A DNA stretch of 64,000 nucleotides from RDYZ01 sp964518905. GTDB lineage: Bacteria > Cyanobacteriota > Cyanobacteriia > Cyanobacteriales > Geitlerinemataceae. The position numbers and the translations under genes are program-made. Shown piece by piece: positions 26,198 through 33,853 of this stretch. The DNA is taken from NCBI GenBank assembly GCA_964518905.1, contig CAZFJL010000016.1:1-64000 (forward strand). The letters run 5' to 3'. Positions within the stretch are counted from its first letter, which is position 1. Every line of letters starts with the position of its first letter. The notes beneath the pieces are model-generated. The model made no database searches. It was not told where the DNA came from and was given only the letters and a program-made list of their open reading frames with translations.

Positions 26198-26614
26198 ATG
26201 ACCCTACCCGATACCGATCGCACCGTGACTCCGTCTCCCGAATCCCCTCACGACTTTGATCGTGAATTTGTCGAAGAATTTGAAGCGATCGCCGAGTCCC
26301 TCGCCGCACTGGATGCGCGTTATCGGCAAATCCAGCGCGATCGCCAGCAGCGCGAACAGATCCAAGCCGAAATGCAGGCGATCGCCACATCAGGCCGCTC
26401 AACTGGCCGCTCAACTGGCCGCTCAAGCAATCGGGCAACCTCCAACGATCGCGACGAACTTCTAAAAGTCCGCGATCGGCTCGAACAGCTTGAACTCAAC
26501 CTCGAAAGCAGCCTCTTTTCCTGGACTGGCCTACGCGAACCCGTTTGGTTTGGACTGCGCTATGGCGGTCTGGGATTGATCCTGGGCTGGTTGCTGCACG
26601 CTTGCACCCAGTGA
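26198..26614 (+). CDS. Conserved cyanobacterial membrane-anchored coiled-coil protein, function unknown
   Basis: A 138-residue protein from ATG 26198. A charged helical region (EFVEEFEAIAESLAALDARYRQIQRDRQQREQIQAEMQAIA) and a GRSTGRSTGRSS stretch encoded by tandem 12-bp repeats (about 26393-26427) precede another coiled coil. The C-terminal segment LREPVWFGLRYGGLGLILGWLLHACTQ is a membrane anchor. I do not recognise a function. It lies between a terminator and ccmO on the same strand. Good HIP1 content and codon use support a real gene; upstream in-frame codons to 26057 run through the terminator and are rejected. Confidence 0.68.
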   Translation: MTLPDTDRTVTPSPESPHDFDREFVEEFEAIAESLAALDARYRQIQRDRQQREQIQAEMQAIATSGRSTGRSTGRSSNRATSNDRDELLKVRDRLEQLELNLESSLFSWTGLREPVWFGLRYGGLGLILGWLLHACTQ

Positions 26615-26808
26615 ATCCGTCGTCTCGCCGCGATCGGTAATACCTGGAAATCACCACAAACGGCGATCGTCAAACCCAGGTTTGCCCGAAAACTCTTATT
26701 GCCAATCCTCGGGAATTTCAGGATTCCAGATAAAATGAACCTATAGTTTCCGATCGTTGTGGAAGCGTTCCCTTCTCGCGTCCCCCGCTCACGGAGATCG
26801 CGTTCTCT

Positions 26809-27705
26809 ATGTCTCAACTCCGGCTCAATTCCTCCGCTCACCCTTCACAATCCAACCCCACGACAGTCCCCGTTCGCCCGCCACGCCAACATTACAAATA
26901 TCAAGATTACGCGCTCGGGTTGGTTTCGACCTGTAGCTTTCCGGCGATCGTTGGTACGGCAGACATGATGGTGAAGTCGTCGGATGTGGTGCTGGTGGGC
27001 TACGAGAAAATCGGCGGCGGACACTGCACGGCGATCATTCGCGGTCGCTACCCCGACGTTAAGCTCGCGGTGGAAGAGGGGGCGCGTACTGCCGAGCAGT
27101 TCGATCAGTTGGTCTCGAAGCTGGTGATTCCGCGTCCGATGCCGAATTTGGAAGTGATTTTCCCGTTGGGGAGTCGTCTCGCGGATATGGTGTCGGAGCG
27201 GCGCGGGTCGTCGCGTCTGAGTAATCGGGCGATCGGCTTGCTCGAAACGCGCGGTTTTCCGGCGATGGTGGGTGCTGCCGATACGATGCTGAAGTCGGCG
27301 GATGTTCAGTTGGCCTCGTACGAGACGATCGGTGATGGTCTCTGTACGGCGATTATTCGCGGGACGGTGGCGAATGTGGCGGTGGCGATCGAGGCGGGAA
27401 TGCACGAGGCAGAACGAATCGGCGAGCTTCATGCTGTGATGGTGATTCCCCGTTTGCTCGACGATCTCGAAACGATTATCCCGGTTGCAAGCTACTGGCT
27501 TGATCCGGCGGAGATGCCATTACCGAATCTCAACACGATTTCGACGGCGACGACGTTACAAGAGGAGACGCGGCGACCACTGGAGCTGCCACAGGTTGAG
27601 CGTGAGGCTGTGCCGATCGAGGAGGAAGAGGCGATTCCGGTCGAGATCGAGGTTGAGCGGATGCCATCGATCGAGCGTGTGGACGATCCGAGTGAGCTGT
27701 TTTAG
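26809..27705 (+). CDS. ccmO: Carboxysome shell protein CcmO (tandem BMC domains)
   Basis: A 298-residue protein with two Pfam00936-type bacterial microcompartment domains. Domain 1 begins ALGLVSTCSFPAIVGTADMM and domain 2 begins AIGLLETRGFPAMVGAADTM; each continues with a CTAIIRG strand. The two share most residues, indicating duplication. Such tandem-BMC trimers of the CcmO group are shell components of beta-carboxysomes, needed for carboxysome assembly in model strains. The C-terminal 55 residues are acidic and Pro/Glu-rich (EREAVPIEEEEAIPVEIEVE). No ccmKLMN genes are adjacent, so this is a satellite locus, together with the carbonic anhydrase 2.2 kb upstream. Confidence 0.94.
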   Translation: MSQLRLNSSAHPSQSNPTTVPVRPPRQHYKYQDYALGLVSTCSFPAIVGTADMMVKSSDVVLVGYEKIGGGHCTAIIRGRYPDVKLAVEEGARTAEQFDQLVSKLVIPRPMPNLEVIFPLGSRLADMVSERRGSSRLSNRAIGLLETRGFPAMVGAADTMLKSADVQLASYETIGDGLCTAIIRGTVANVAVAIEAGMHEAERIGELHAVMVIPRLLDDLETIIPVASYWLDPAEMPLPNLNTISTATTLQEETRRPLELPQVEREAVPIEEEEAIPVEIEVERMPSIERVDDPSELF

Positions 27706-27749
27706 GGGTGGGCGTTTTTTATTTTCTCCATACGAAACCGGATTTCGGA

Positions 27750-28889
27750 TTAGAGGACTTCTGATTCCCGTAGCCACACCAGCGTACTGTAAAGCTGAAA
27801 TGCTGGGTCCCAATTACTGGGCTGCGATCGCGATATTTCCACATGGGAAACAATGCCCGACATTAAGCTGTAATAGTCGATCGCGGTCTCAGCAAAAGGC
27901 GTAAATTCTCGCCAGACACTTGCCGTCGGACACAGGCGATCCATCGCCGCTAACATACCATTCCAATTAATTCGCGTTGTCGCCGTGCTGGCCTGAAGTC
28001 CCTTCTGTTCACGTTCAAGCTGTTCGGCGGTAAAAATAGCGCCTTGATCGAACCGATAACTCCGATCGCAAAACCGCAAAATACAGTGACGATCGGGCAA
28101 ATGCAGATCGAGTAGCTGGACAAAATCACGAATTTCAGGCTTGCGTTTTACCTTCTCTTGATCTCGCTTACTAATGTCATAAGACACCGCATCAACGAAA
28201 AATGGAACACCACCACGCACCTGACGCGTGACCTCAGAATGCGTGAATTCTAGACGTCCCACCTGCCCCGAAGCATCGCGACAGACCACCACCAAATTAG
28301 GTTCGACCTGTTCGAGATAAGCGACACAAAACACTTCGATCGTCTCAATCTCGGCGCGATCGACCCAAAATGTCTTCACCCCCGCCTGTCGCAGGTCGCG
28401 CCCATACACATCCAACGTCGCGAAATCACCGAGACGATAAAGCCGCCAGCCGTGGGTTTGCAGTTGCAGGCGAGCGGTATAGGGGTCGATATCGAGGATG
28501 CGGGCGATCTGCTGTGCCAGGTCGCGGCGACGTTCCGCCGGGGTGGCTTCGAGGATGAGGAGGCCGAGGCGATCGGGCTTGGTCAGCTTGGCTGAGGCGA
28601 TGCGTTCATGACGGCGTAGGCGATCGCGGACTTCGAGGCGCTGCAATCCCTGTCGCGCCTTGGTGATGATATTCGGCGGGGCATCGCCCGATTTGAGCAG
28701 ATCGCGATAAATCCGTTCGGCGAGATCGACGCGATCGCTGGCCTCATTCACACGGGCGACGAGATATAGCACCGGGGCTTCCTGGCGTCGGCGCTGGTAG
28801 ATCGGTTTTAGGGCGCGTTTTGCCGATCGCACATCGCCGCGATCGAGCAATTGTGAAATGCGTTGCAGTTCGCTAGCATCGTCAGCCAT
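27750..28889 (-). CDS. Conserved cyanobacterial protein with N-terminal TPR-like helices, unknown function
   Basis: A 379-residue protein. Residues 1-75 form TPR-like helices (LDRGDVRSAKRALKPIYQRRRQEAPVLYLVARV). The remainder is an uncharacterised alpha/beta domain with RILDIDPYTARLQLQTHGWRLYRLGDF and a C-terminal NWNGMLAAMDRLCPTASVWREFTPFAETAIDYYSLM region. Arg/Asp-rich and with no signal peptide, so cytoplasmic. It converges with ccmO with a 44-bp gap. I recognise no enzymatic motif; it is likely restricted to cyanobacteria. Confidence 0.75.
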   Translation of the reverse strand: MADDASELQRISQLLDRGDVRSAKRALKPIYQRRRQEAPVLYLVARVNEASDRVDLAERIYRDLLKSGDAPPNIITKARQGLQRLEVRDRLRRHERIASAKLTKPDRLGLLILEATPAERRRDLAQQIARILDIDPYTARLQLQTHGWRLYRLGDFATLDVYGRDLRQAGVKTFWVDRAEIETIEVFCVAYLEQVEPNLVVVCRDASGQVGRLEFTHSEVTRQVRGGVPFFVDAVSYDISKRDQEKVKRKPEIRDFVQLLDLHLPDRHCILRFCDRSYRFDQGAIFTAEQLEREQKGLQASTATTRINWNGMLAAMDRLCPTASVWREFTPFAETAIDYYSLMSGIVSHVEISRSQPSNWDPAFQLYSTLVWLRESEVL

Positions 28890-29200
28890 AGTGTTTGAGG
28901 ATGATCAGAGTGCAAAAAGAAGAGGTTACGAGCGATCTTCACTCTAGCCCGCGTTGAGTTCTAAGCCGCACGCTTTGGGATGTGGGCGAAAAAGTCACGC
29001 GAAAAAGTCACGCGAAAAAGTCGAAGACGGTGGCTGCAAATAAATAAAATGAATAGTTCTTCACAACCCTTTAAATTCGTTGCACAATTCAATATCGGTC
29101 AAATCGATCGAGCCATTTGCTAAACGATCGGCCACGATCAAACTCAAGCAATGGCAACAAGTAAACGGCCATGCCAACAATGCAATCAATCTAATCTGCG
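28890..29200. other. 311-bp gap with a 13-bp triple repeat
   Basis: The region separates divergent genes. It contains three tandem copies of GCGAAAAAGTCAC (28986-28998, 28999-29011, and 29012-29024 with two changes at the end). The rest is unremarkable, AT-rich toward 29050-29110, and should carry the promoters of both neighbours. Confidence 0.7.
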
Positions 29201-29518
29201 ATGCTCGAACAGTTTCACCGACGCTTGGTTGCCTTAAAACAAGAATATCAATCTAGCCAAGCCGCAATGGCCGAACTCGATGCCAAACGATCGCACCTCC
29301 GCGATACGATGCTGCGTCTGTCCGGCGCGATTCAAGTCCTCGAAGAAGAACTCGTCCGGGCTCAATCCTCAACGGATGCCACCGCCTCATCGATCGCAAC
29401 CACACCGGACCCCACAAACGCGCTAAACTCCGAACAATCCTCCAACCCTAATTATATTCCCGCCGAGATTCCGCTACCCAGCACGTACGAAATCCTGGAC
29501 GCGAATGAATCACTATGA
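29201..29518 (+). CDS. Small coiled-coil protein of unknown function
   Basis: A 105-residue protein. Residues 1-55 are a strong coiled coil (FHRRLVALKQEYQSSQAAMAELDAKRSHLRDTMLRLSGAIQVLEEEL), followed by a low-complexity Ser/Thr/Asn tail. The last codons overlap the next gene by 4 bp, so the two are translationally coupled. I do not recognise the family; the shape resembles small chaperone or scaffold partners, which is inference only. Confidence 0.65.
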   Translation: MLEQFHRRLVALKQEYQSSQAAMAELDAKRSHLRDTMLRLSGAIQVLEEELVRAQSSTDATASSIATTPDPTNALNSEQSSNPNYIPAEIPLPSTYEILDANESL

Positions 29519-30060
29519 TTCAGCCTCTTCTTGATCGTGTCCTTGAATTATTGCGTCGTGATCTCAGTGAGATTGTACGCCACCCCGAAGACCATATTAC
29601 GTTTGGATCGCCGGTTCCCTCGCCACACAGCAGTATTGGCATTTATCCCAGCTCGATCGATTTAGCCGGTTATGCTCCGATCCGCGATGAGTCACCCGTC
29701 TCGGAGCTGTACCATGCTCGCGTGGAACGTGCGAGCGAGTGTACACAAGAGTTTTTGATCGAAATCCATAGTCATGATTGGCATGAACTCGATCAGATTA
29801 TTTCGCTCGTTTCTGGCATCTTGGCGATTCAGCTTGACCCACAGTACGAAACTCTACCGCTTGTGGTGTACCGTCTCGGGCAAATCGTTACAGAACACCG
29901 GTTACGCCGTATCAGTCAGCTCGGTGTGGACTATATCGGTGCTGTCCCAGAGCCGAAAGCCCGGTTAAAATTTCAAGTCGATTTAAAATTCACCAGCACG
30001 ATCGATCACCCAGATCATGCGGCGTTGAGTGAGGAACTTGCGATCGACTCTGAGGTCTAG
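29515..30060 (+). CDS. Conserved hypothetical protein, coupled to the coiled-coil gene
   Basis: A 181-residue protein beginning with a helix (IQPLLDRVLELLRRDLSEIV), then mixed strands and helices (EFLIEIHSHDWHELDQIISLVSGILAIQLDPQYETLPLVVYRLGQI) and a final strand-rich part. The strand-helix-strand layout and length are reminiscent of tail-terminator or Pvc16-like proteins of contractile injection systems, but no tail, sheath or baseplate genes are nearby, so this is a weak idea. It starts within the stop of the preceding gene and overlaps the opposing small gene's stop by 4 bp. Confidence 0.62.
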   Translation: MIQPLLDRVLELLRRDLSEIVRHPEDHITFGSPVPSPHSSIGIYPSSIDLAGYAPIRDESPVSELYHARVERASECTQEFLIEIHSHDWHELDQIISLVSGILAIQLDPQYETLPLVVYRLGQIVTEHRLRRISQLGVDYIGAVPEPKARLKFQVDLKFTSTIDHPDHAALSEELAIDSEV

Positions 30061-30326
30061 GGGCTATCCTTGGGTGTGCTTTGAAAGGTCGCGATGAAGC
30101 CCGTGATGCCAAGAGCGCTGAAGATGCCCGCGCCGATGCCGACGGTCTCGATCGAGACGCCCAAGGTTGCCGCGAGCACAGAGGTGGGATCACCGTCGTG
30201 CGGTTTCGCCAAGGCATCGAAACAGAGAAGCGCCGCAAACGTACAAAACGCGAGCAAGAATCCGCGCACAACGATTTTCAAGGTCACCATCTCCGCAAAA
30301 CGGTCATGATAAACCGTCCGCGACAA
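30057..30326 (-). CDS. Small two-helix membrane protein, unknown function
   Basis: An 89-residue reading frame, or 77 residues if it starts at ATG 30290. Two hydrophobic segments, VVRGFLLAFCTFAALLCFDAL and GIGAGIFSALGITGFIATF, are joined by a short KPHDGDPTSVLAATLG loop. There is a plausible GCGGAG sequence directly before 30290. It lies tail-to-tail with the 29515 gene and just after the diguanylate cyclase stop on the same strand (16-bp gap), possibly in the same transcript. No family recognised. Confidence 0.55.
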   Translation of the reverse strand: MSRTVYHDRFAEMVTLKIVVRGFLLAFCTFAALLCFDALAKPHDGDPTSVLAATLGVSIETVGIGAGIFSALGITGFIATFQSTPKDSP

Positions 30327-30341
30327 TGCTCTAACAAGGGT

Positions 30342-32846
30342 CTAGATTAACGATCGGTCTCTTTTGACGGTCGAATCGCTGTGGTTGGCGCAAACCCAAA
30401 GATTTCGACCACGATTTTTGGCTTCGTAGAGTGCTTGATCGGCGCTACTGACGACCCCTGCTGGCGTACATTCACGAGTGGGAATACAACTCGCAACCCC
30501 GAGGCTGACCGAGACGAAAATCGCTGTGTTTTTGGCATAGTGATGAACGATCGCCAGATTCCAGATCGCTTGACGAATCGCCTCGGCAACGATGATGGCT
30601 CCACTCACATCCGTTTCCGGCAGCAGCACAATAAACTCTTCACCGCCATAGCGAGCGAGTACATCGGTCGGACGTCCGAGCTGTTTTAAAGCGGTTTGGG
30701 CGATTTGGATCAGACATTCATCTCCCGCTGGGTGACCGTGGGTGTCGTTATATTGCTTGAAATGATCCACATCAAACAAAATTAACGAGAGTGGAGTATG
30801 CGATCGAGTAAGACGCTGCCATTCTTGTACCAGCATGTTGTCAAAGTGACGGCGGTTCGCAATCTTGGTTAGACCGTCGAGTTCGCTGAGTTCTTTTAAG
30901 CGGGTATTGGCTTGTGTGAGAGCCATGTTGGTGGCGGTTAAATGTTGGGATTGCTGATTGAGCCGATCCATGAGCTCGGCGTGTTGGATACCGATCGCCA
31001 ATTGTCCCGCGACTTCATGTAGCAAATCAGCTTCCTCGACGTGCCATTCCCGCTGGTTTGCACAGGCGTGAGCCACCAGTAACCCCCAAACGGTGGGGGG
31101 ACGTTTGGGATATTCCTGAATGATTGCGGCCACCATTTGAGATTGAACCCCCATCGCCTGAGGATCTCCCAAGCTCGCGAGCAGGCACAGCCGCCAATTT
31201 TTTGGGGTCACCTCGGACAAAGGACACTCGTTCTCTTCCATCGTCGGCACAATCCAGGTGCGCTCAGACTGGAGGAAAAAGCTTCGACAGGCTTCAGGAA
31301 TGCAGTACCGACGTTGACGGAGGTCAGACGGAACCGGGTAATCAGAAATCGCAGCTTCCCAGGCGATTTGTGCTTGTGGGCCGCCTGAAAAGCGATAAAT
31401 CAAAACGCGATCGGCTTGCAAGCTCCGCTGGATGCCCGTCACAGCACTGGCCAGGATGCGATCGAGATCGAGGCTTTCGCGAATATGCTGAGAAATTAAA
31501 CGTAGCGTGTACTCCCGCGAGGCTTGAGAGACCAAGGCTCGCTGGGCACGTTTGACGGTGGTGATGTCGTGAAACATAACCAGTAACGATCGCACCGTGC
31601 CAATAGCGTCCGTTTCCGGGATCAAATGTGCCTGTAGCGCCTGACTGTCGCCGAAGGCAAAATAATCGGTCTCCAAGGTTTGCTTGCGCCCAGTCGTGAA
31701 GGCGCGATCGAACATCACCTCCCACTGTTTTCCCCATTTTTGAAATAGCTCGATGTCTGTATAGGACTGATCGAGAATCTGATCCGCTGAACACGTCCAC
31801 CACTGCATGAGCGTGGCATTGACGTAGAGAAAATGTCCGGCTCGATCGAACCGAGCAATCCCATTCGGTGAGTAGCTGATCGCAGCTTTAAATTCTGCAA
31901 CGCGAGCCTGAGTCTCCACATCCGAATTACTGGAGAAGCCGAGGTGGCTGTTATCTGTCTCCATCGCGAATAAGGATAGGTAGTAATAATCCACGTGACC
32001 GGAGGTGTTCATCGCTGGTGAGTCAGGATCTTCCGGTGCCTCGCCCGAGCCGGGAACCTGGGGACGATCGATCGCGATGCCCACCCGCATCGGAGACGTC
32101 TCCTCATCGCGGAGTTTGAGTGGTGTCGGGATCGTGGTCGGAACCCCAGTCACCTCCACCCGCGCAAACACCGGATCGAGCTGCCGCGCAGCTTGCCGAC
32201 CCCACAACTCTTGGAGCGAACACCCCAGCGGATCGATCCCCTCGGCAAGCTGATTACGGTAGGCATCATTCACCGCATACACACGCTTGCCGGAGTCCAG
32301 CACCAACATGGCAAATGGTAGAGCCTGAATCGCTGATATTTTTTTCGACTTGAGATCCGACTTAAATGGCGCAGAGGAATGCTGTGCCAGAAAGGTTGCG
32401 GGCGTGGACTGAGATTGCGTCGGTGGCAGGATTTGCGTTACGTCATGTATCGAAGATTCCAAACGTGGCCAATCATTCTGGCTACGATCGCAGCGCGAAA
32501 CACCGACAGGCTCTCTGCCCTCACGCAGCATCACAAGATGACAATCTGGTGTGACCCCAGCGACAAAGTTCCAGCAGATCGATCGCTGGGTATCTTGAGT
32601 GTCGATCGCCTCCCAGAAACCTTGACCGCGTCCCTGCTCGCGAGCCTCATCCCAATCATGCTCATAATCAATACCTCGCCACCCTTGAAATAAGGCTTGA
32701 TCTTGAAGCTCTTGCAGTGAGTGTTGCAGCAGATGGCTCGCGGCACTGCTGGCGGCAAGACAGCGCCACCAGTCATCCACGATCGCAATTGCTTCCAAGG
32801 TAATTTCCAGCAGACTCATCAGTGAAATGGGAATTTTTTTGAGCAT
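30342..32846 (-). CDS. Diguanylate cyclase with PAS and phytochrome-like GAF domains
   Basis: An 834-residue cytoplasmic sensor that should make c-di-GMP. Order: a PAS-like region at 1-120; a PAS at about 170-290; a canonical PAS (FKAAISYSPNGIARFDRAGHFLYVNATLMQWW) at about 325-435; a GAF at about 450-635 ending WGLLVAHACANQREW, of the type shared with phytochromes but lacking an obvious bilin-binding Cys; and a GGDEF domain at about 660-825. The active site is GGEEF (near residue 732), preceded by RPTD five residues before it, an intact inhibitory I-site. No EAL domain is present. It stands alone between AT-rich DNA and a small membrane gene. Confidence 0.93.
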   Translation of the reverse strand: MLKKIPISLMSLLEITLEAIAIVDDWWRCLAASSAASHLLQHSLQELQDQALFQGWRGIDYEHDWDEAREQGRGQGFWEAIDTQDTQRSICWNFVAGVTPDCHLVMLREGREPVGVSRCDRSQNDWPRLESSIHDVTQILPPTQSQSTPATFLAQHSSAPFKSDLKSKKISAIQALPFAMLVLDSGKRVYAVNDAYRNQLAEGIDPLGCSLQELWGRQAARQLDPVFARVEVTGVPTTIPTPLKLRDEETSPMRVGIAIDRPQVPGSGEAPEDPDSPAMNTSGHVDYYYLSLFAMETDNSHLGFSSNSDVETQARVAEFKAAISYSPNGIARFDRAGHFLYVNATLMQWWTCSADQILDQSYTDIELFQKWGKQWEVMFDRAFTTGRKQTLETDYFAFGDSQALQAHLIPETDAIGTVRSLLVMFHDITTVKRAQRALVSQASREYTLRLISQHIRESLDLDRILASAVTGIQRSLQADRVLIYRFSGGPQAQIAWEAAISDYPVPSDLRQRRYCIPEACRSFFLQSERTWIVPTMEENECPLSEVTPKNWRLCLLASLGDPQAMGVQSQMVAAIIQEYPKRPPTVWGLLVAHACANQREWHVEEADLLHEVAGQLAIGIQHAELMDRLNQQSQHLTATNMALTQANTRLKELSELDGLTKIANRRHFDNMLVQEWQRLTRSHTPLSLILFDVDHFKQYNDTHGHPAGDECLIQIAQTALKQLGRPTDVLARYGGEEFIVLLPETDVSGAIIVAEAIRQAIWNLAIVHHYAKNTAIFVSVSLGVASCIPTRECTPAGVVSSADQALYEAKNRGRNLWVCANHSDSTVKRDRSLI

Positions 32847-33554
32847 TTGAAACCTCTTTTCTCGTTTTCCATAAGGCTCTACATAGGCATTTCTGCATCA
32901 CGAACAAGCACTTTTAAGGGCCAAAAATGAGTAAAACAGAGCGGAACAGAAACTAGAATTTCATCAAAAGCTCTCAAAGGGAAAGCCGCAAATCTTAATA
33001 TTTGTGCCTTGTACATTAGCACAGAAAACAAAATGTGCGTGTTTACAACTAGGTTTAACTAAGTGTATACACGTACAAAAAGAGACGGCTAGTCGATGAT
33101 TATGTGCCTATTTTACTTAGAATCCCTGATCTTAGGCACAAATCTCAAGGAAAGATATATGTTTGCAGCACTTTGTCTCCTATTATTTTTTTCGCTGGAT
33201 CACTGTTTTTTATGATGGCAGTTTTCCCTGGATTTTTTGCGTCTATTTATTGCTAGTCCTTATTGATCTCTTCTTTGTTATAAGAAAGAACAATAGCACC
33301 TTAAGACAATTTTTTTGGTCGAGAGACTTTGCGGTATTTTGAGGGAGTTAGATCGGGCTATATCTATATTGTTTTTGGGTAAGACTAGTGCTGAAAGATT
33401 CGGGTGATTTACTGTCTTTACTAAATGCACTGATGAGCCATGCTTTTTTTCATGATCTCAGTCAATATTTGGATGAATCGCACAGGTGAAAGGGATTACG
33501 TTTGAGGTGGTGTCAGTTTGGCCGATCGCGCAGTTGATTCTATGCAAGAGTCAA
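32847..33554. other. AT-rich gap upstream of the diguanylate cyclase and MITE
   Basis: Roughly 700 bp with no convincing gene. It carries GTGTATACAC near 33063-33072, the same decamer found at the ends of the nested element at 56-284. At 33536-33550 GATTCTATGCAAGAG repeats directly at 33676-33690. The composition is much more AT-rich than the flanking genes, consistent with a decayed insertion. Confidence 0.6.
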
Positions 33555-33695
33555 TAGACCTCTTGCACCAATGTTGACCCTCACCCTAAATCCCTCCCAA
33601 ACTGGGAGAGGGACTTCTAACTCCCCTTCTCCCGGCTTGGGAGAGGGGGCTGGGGGGTGAGGGCAAAGCAAAATCGATTCTATGCAAGAGGTCTA
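33555..33695. mobile_element. 141-bp MITE with AGACCTCTTGCA ends
   Basis: TAGACCTCTTGCA (33555-33567) is the exact complement of TGCAAGAGGTCTA (33683-33695). Between them lies the shared core (CCCTCACCCTAAATCCCTCC, inverted CTGGGAGAGGG, CTCCCCTTCTCCC, GGGGGGTGAGGG). The TA at each outer end fits a TA target. A direct repeat of the right-hand inner flank occurs again just outside the left end. It lies 158 bp before shc. Ends differ completely from those at 4-384 and 35872-36048. Confidence 0.8.
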
Positions 33696-33853
33696 ATGAG
33701 TGGTGTGAGAATTAGATCCGCGTTTAATCGAGGTTGTCTGCGAAGCATTGGACTGTATTTGCTATATTTCAGTGTCCATTCGTCCTGAACCGTTCCACTG
33801 ATCCCGCCGTCTCTCCGACCTGTTAAGCCGCTCAACCCTCCCGGTCATTCCCT

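Noticed and set aside
29515..30060. Contractile injection system gene
   Set aside because: Only a loose secondary-structure resemblance; no sheath, tube, baseplate or AAA gene is adjacent.
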